From NCBI GenBank assembly GCA_905234655.1, contig CAJOJG010000027.1, forward strand, positions 1-39,751: a DNA stretch of 39,751 nucleotides, read 5' to 3'. Positions 37,620 to 39,751 of the stretch are shown piece after piece (the first letter of the stretch is position 1; each line of letters begins with the position of its first letter). The DNA is from an uncultured Bacteroidales bacterium. GTDB taxonomy: Bacteria; Bacteroidota; Bacteroidia; Bacteroidales; UBA3824. Made by a program: the position numbers and the translations under genes. The notes below the pieces were generated by a model, which searched no databases, had not been told where the DNA came from, and saw nothing but the letters and a program-made list of their open reading frames with translations.

Positions 37620-38525
37620 TTATTTTTTCTTGAATGACCTTTCGAGGTCGGCTCCTACAAGCTTGGTCTTCACCACGTTTGGCGGGCCCTCGTAGCCCCT
37701 GAGCTCTTCTTTAACGAGCACTGCCACACGCTTTTCATACGGGCTCTTGATGACGCCCTGCACGATACGGCCCAGGCAGAGGTTGTAGTCGTTCTCCGTG
37801 TATGAATCGATGCGCTTTGTGCCGAGTTCCGATGACTTTAGGTAGATGTTTGTGGTTTTTACGACCTCAAAACCGAAGTCCGGGTCGGTCTCCATCTTGT
37901 TCTCTATCGTCACCTTGAACCTTCCGTCTTCAGTGTTGAACTCCGTGCCAAGAAGCTTGAAGTCCTTTTGGGGTATGATTTTATATTCATTGAGTTTTTC
38001 GGCAAAGGTCATGTTATAATCTTTCCACATCTGCCTTACGCTGCCTTTCTCCGGGTCTTCTTCCGGCTCCCAGCGGTATACTTCCTTGTCGCTGATCATG
38101 TTTTGGATAATCAGCTTGAAGAAATACAGCCCTGCGGCCTCGTCGGCCGGCTCGATGACGTATGCAAACATGCCGTCCTTTGACCATCCTATCGGATAGA
38201 ACTTTTGGAACAGGTATTCGTCGCTTTGCTTGTAATATTTAAGTTCGGAGGGTGCGCTGTACGCTTGCTTGACGGTCTCGGCGGGCAAAGGCTCTGCGTT
38301 CCCTTCATTAGCACCGCCGTCTTCCTGCTGCTTGACGACTTGTTCAACGGCATCGTCGCCATTCTGTGACGGAGTTTGTGCCGCCGGAGCGTGGGACTCG
38401 GCCTGCGTGGACGACGGCTCGTCGCCACCAGTCTGCTGGTTGCCCGACCCATTGCAACTGCCGAATAGTACAGCCACGATTGCGGCGGCTACTGTTAAAG
38501 TATTGATTTTTAAAAATTTATTCAT
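37620..38525 (-). CDS. Lipoprotein of unknown function
   Basis: A 301-residue protein. Lipoprotein signal (LTVAAAIVAVLFGSC, Cys24), then about 70 residues of low-complexity linker rich in Gln, Ser, Glu and Pro, and a globular domain from about 95 to 300 (YYKQSDEYLFQKFYPIGWSK; FKLIIQNMISDKEVYRWEPE; DYNLCLGRIVQGVIKSPYEK; VAVLVKEELRGYEGP). I do not recognise the domain. The mature start NGSGNQQTGGDEPS is not strongly acidic, so the surface-export signal is uncertain. A -7-like TACCTTTA at 38565-38572 (minus) precedes it without a visible -33. Confidence 0.75.
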   Translation of the reverse strand: MNKFLKINTLTVAAAIVAVLFGSCNGSGNQQTGGDEPSSTQAESHAPAAQTPSQNGDDAVEQVVKQQEDGGANEGNAEPLPAETVKQAYSAPSELKYYKQSDEYLFQKFYPIGWSKDGMFAYVIEPADEAAGLYFFKLIIQNMISDKEVYRWEPEEDPEKGSVRQMWKDYNMTFAEKLNEYKIIPQKDFKLLGTEFNTEDGRFKVTIENKMETDPDFGFEVVKTTNIYLKSSELGTKRIDSYTENDYNLCLGRIVQGVIKSPYEKRVAVLVKEELRGYEGPPNVVKTKLVGADLERSFKKK

Positions 38526-38701
38526 TGTTTAAGATTCTATGGTCTGACTAAAATTTAAACGGTTTAAAGGTACTAAGTTTTTTTGAGATTTCAGTTATTT
38601 TCGACGATTATTTTTTTATTTTTTTTGCAGCCCCGATTCGCTATATATTATAAGGTGTGTTTTTCCGCATCAATTTTTTTTAGAAAAAAGTTCAAAAAAA
38701 A

Positions 38702-38733
38702 TTTGGTGGTTTCGGAAAAGGTTTCTACCTTTG
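38702..38733 (+). promoter_or_regulatory. Promoter of the tRNA-Pro gene
   Basis: TTTG at 38702-38705, 20-base spacer and TACCTTTG at 38726-38733, about 29 bases upstream of the tRNA. Confidence 0.75.
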
Positions 38734-38761
38734 CACCGTCTTAGAAAAAGAAAGACAAACT

Positions 38762-38834
38762 CGGGGTGTAGCGCAGTTGGTAGCGTACAACGTTCGGGAC
38801 GTTGGGGTCGCCAGTTCGAGTCTGGCCACTCCGA
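38762..38834 (+). tRNA. tRNA-Pro (anticodon CGG)
   Basis: A 73-base cloverleaf: acceptor CGGGGTG pairs with CACTCCG (one G-U), D stem GCGC/GCGT, anticodon stem CAACG/CGTTG with loop TTCGGGA giving anticodon CGG, T arm GCCAG-TTCGAGT-CTGGC, discriminator A. CCA is not encoded. It reads proline CCG codons. A promoter precedes it and a strong terminator follows. The tyrosine recombinase gene 265 bases downstream suggests that the 3' half of this tRNA is the attachment site of an integrated element. Confidence 0.95.
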
Positions 38835-38858
38835 CAAGACAACACAAGTTGTTTTGGA

Positions 38859-38887
38859 GAAACCGCTGAAAAACAGCGGTTTTTTTG
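38859..38887 (+). terminator. Terminator of the tRNA-Pro transcript
   Basis: AACCGCTG (38861-38868), loop AAAAA, CAGCGGTT (38874-38881), followed by TTTTTT. Confidence 0.9.
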
Positions 38888-38949
38888 TTTATAGCCATAG
38901 TTATTCGCGTATTTTTTATTTGGCGTATTTGCTCAATTTCCCATAATTT

Positions 38950-39023
38950 TGTTACAGAAATTGTTACAAGGTGGTGTTACACCGGTGTTACACGATGTCG
39001 GCAAAGATAGCGGCGGTGTTACA
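38950..39023. repeat. Array of TGTTACA repeats upstream of the integrase gene
   Basis: Five direct copies of TGTTACA begin at 38950, 38962, 38975, 38986 and 39017 (spacings 12, 13, 11 and 31), and a sixth at 39117 is inside the integrase start. The middle copies are extended as GGTGTTACAC. Spacing near multiples of a helical turn, same orientation and position beside a tyrosine recombinase suggest arm-type integrase-binding sites or an autoregulatory operator. Confidence 0.65.
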
Positions 39024-39034
39024 TCGAATTTTAG

Positions 39035-39057
39035 TATTGGACACTGCTATTGGACAA
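39035..39057 (+). repeat. Direct repeat TATTGGACA, 14 bases apart
   Basis: TATTGGACA occurs at 39035-39043 and again at 39049-39057, just upstream of the integrase ATG. It may be a regulator-binding or accessory recombination site; no more can be said. Confidence 0.5.
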
Positions 39058-39098
39058 TTTAAAAATTTGATTATCAAATACTTTAATTGTTATGGAAT

Positions 39099-39751
39099 AT
39101 GAGTAGGATTACTAAGTGTTACAACTGGCGTAACAAATTGAACGCGGACGGCAAGGCAGCCATCGACATCCGCATCGCAAAGGGCAAAGACAGGAAGTAT
39201 GTGACGACTGGCTATTTCATTGAGCCTCGCTACTGGGACGAGAAAAAACACGAGGTGAAGCGGACGCACCCACAGGCATCGAGCATCAACGCTCGTCTCA
39301 ATCAAATCGTCTATCAGTACGAGCAAAAGGATGTGGAACTAATCAACAGCGGCAAGGCGTATTCGTTGGAAGATTTCTTTGAGGTGGACGCGGAACGGCT
39401 GAATTTTGAGGATTTCTGCGAAAAGATTATCAAGGAACGGCGCAACGGAGTATCGGACAAGCACAAGAGCCTTTTTCGCCTCGTGATTGGCGAGGTGGTG
39501 GAGTTGAAGAAAGTGCGCAATTTCTCTATCCGGGATTTGGATTTGAATTTTCTCTACAAGTATCAGAACGCTCTTAAAGCAAGGAAACTGAACGCGAAGA
39601 CGGTGAACAAACGGCTGCAAGTGCTGGCTATGTTTGTCGGCGAGGCGGTGAGGTCGGGCGTGATGAAGCGGTCGGAGGATTGTTTCCTCGACTTCCGATA
39701 TTTGAAGGAGACTGATTCAGAACGTTTCGTGCCGACATCGGAGGAGGTGGC
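39099..39751 (+). CDS. Tyrosine recombinase/integrase, N-terminal part (runs off the window)
   Basis: An open frame from ATG 39099 to the end of the window (217 codons seen). It begins with an arm-type DNA-binding domain (YNWRNKLNADGKAAIDIRIA, VTTGYFIEPRYWDEKKHEVK), as in Bacteroidota phage-integrase SAM-like proteins, followed by the helical core-binding domain (LNFEDFCEKIIKERRNGVSD, RDLDLNFLYKYQNALKARKL, NAKTVNKRLQVLAMFVGEAV). The catalytic domain with R-H-R-Y lies beyond the window. Such enzymes integrate conjugative or mobilisable elements, often at a tRNA gene, and tRNA-Pro is directly upstream with TGTTACA repeats between. The start follows the repeats; an ATG at 39093 runs into a stop. 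Confidence 0.85.
   Translation, partial: MSRITKCYNWRNKLNADGKAAIDIRIAKGKDRKYVTTGYFIEPRYWDEKKHEVKRTHPQASSINARLNQIVYQYEQKDVELINSGKAYSLEDFFEVDAERLNFEDFCEKIIKERRNGVSDKHKSLFRLVIGEVVELKKVRNFSIRDLDLNFLYKYQNALKARKLNAKTVNKRLQVLAMFVGEAVRSGVMKRSEDCFLDFRYLKETDSERFVPTSEEV

Overview
The window reads as a chromosomal segment of a member of the Bacteroidales (phylum Bacteroidota). The evidence is the recurring TTTG-N19/20-TAnnTTTG promoter of this phylum in front of many genes, lipoproteins with an acidic run after the lipobox Cys, a class II (Cys-type) KdsA, a clpS-clpA pair plus a ClpC-like ATPase, the conserved 'hypothetical + dapA' pair, and an IS30-family end. Most of the window is moderately GC-rich with C/G-ending codons. 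The two restriction-modification (RM) loci and a few lipoproteins are clearly AT-richer, which suggests transfer.

Layout. 1-2200: the 3' end of an IS30-type transposase abuts a 5'-truncated, frameshifted N6-DNA methylase, followed by a PD-(D/E)XK-like nuclease and a DUF2442 protein whose starts overlap the preceding stops. A decayed rubrerythrin remnant lies next to it. 2500-3720: TPR membrane protein and ribosomal protein L19 (minus strand). 3990-8050 (plus): GH18 lipoprotein, soluble histidine kinase, kdsA and a transaldolase/fructose-6-P-aldolase-like protein fused to CBS domains. 8047-10540 (minus): ClpC-like ATPase without its N domain, overlapping a small HPt protein. 10698-13142 (plus): carboxypeptidase-regulatory-like secreted protein, LpxL-type acyltransferase, ComF. 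13287-17400 (minus): Asp-rich lipoprotein, clpA, clpS, 4HBT thioesterase. 17570-23668 (plus): pyrE, yicC, fabG (preceded by a cluster of 12-bp repeats), an SH3-muramidase and a VWA membrane protein. 23695-26527 (minus): a NotI-family RM pair, a four-TM protein and a SiaC-like regulator. 26747-31097 (plus): outer-membrane-like protein, DUF6913-type protein, dapA, GH13 enzyme and a 72-aa protein. 31225-38525 (minus): XRE regulator, mfd, a four-gene cassette (AmpD-like amidase with SH3 plus three membrane/coiled-coil proteins) and a lipoprotein. 38762-39751: tRNA-Pro(CGG) followed by the start of a tyrosine recombinase, the likely edge of an integrated element.

How it fits together. Several genes serve the envelope: kdsA, the LpxL-like enzyme, lipoproteins, amidase and muramidase. 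Others serve proteolysis (ClpS/ClpA, ClpC-like), and two RM loci plus a tRNA-associated integrase mark mobile edges. The least conventional parts are the aldolase-CBS fusion beside kdsA, the amidase/membrane-protein cassette at 35.2-37.5 kb, the N-domain-less ClpC with its overlapping HPt gene, the SiaC/membrane-protein pair, and the repeat cluster upstream of fabG.
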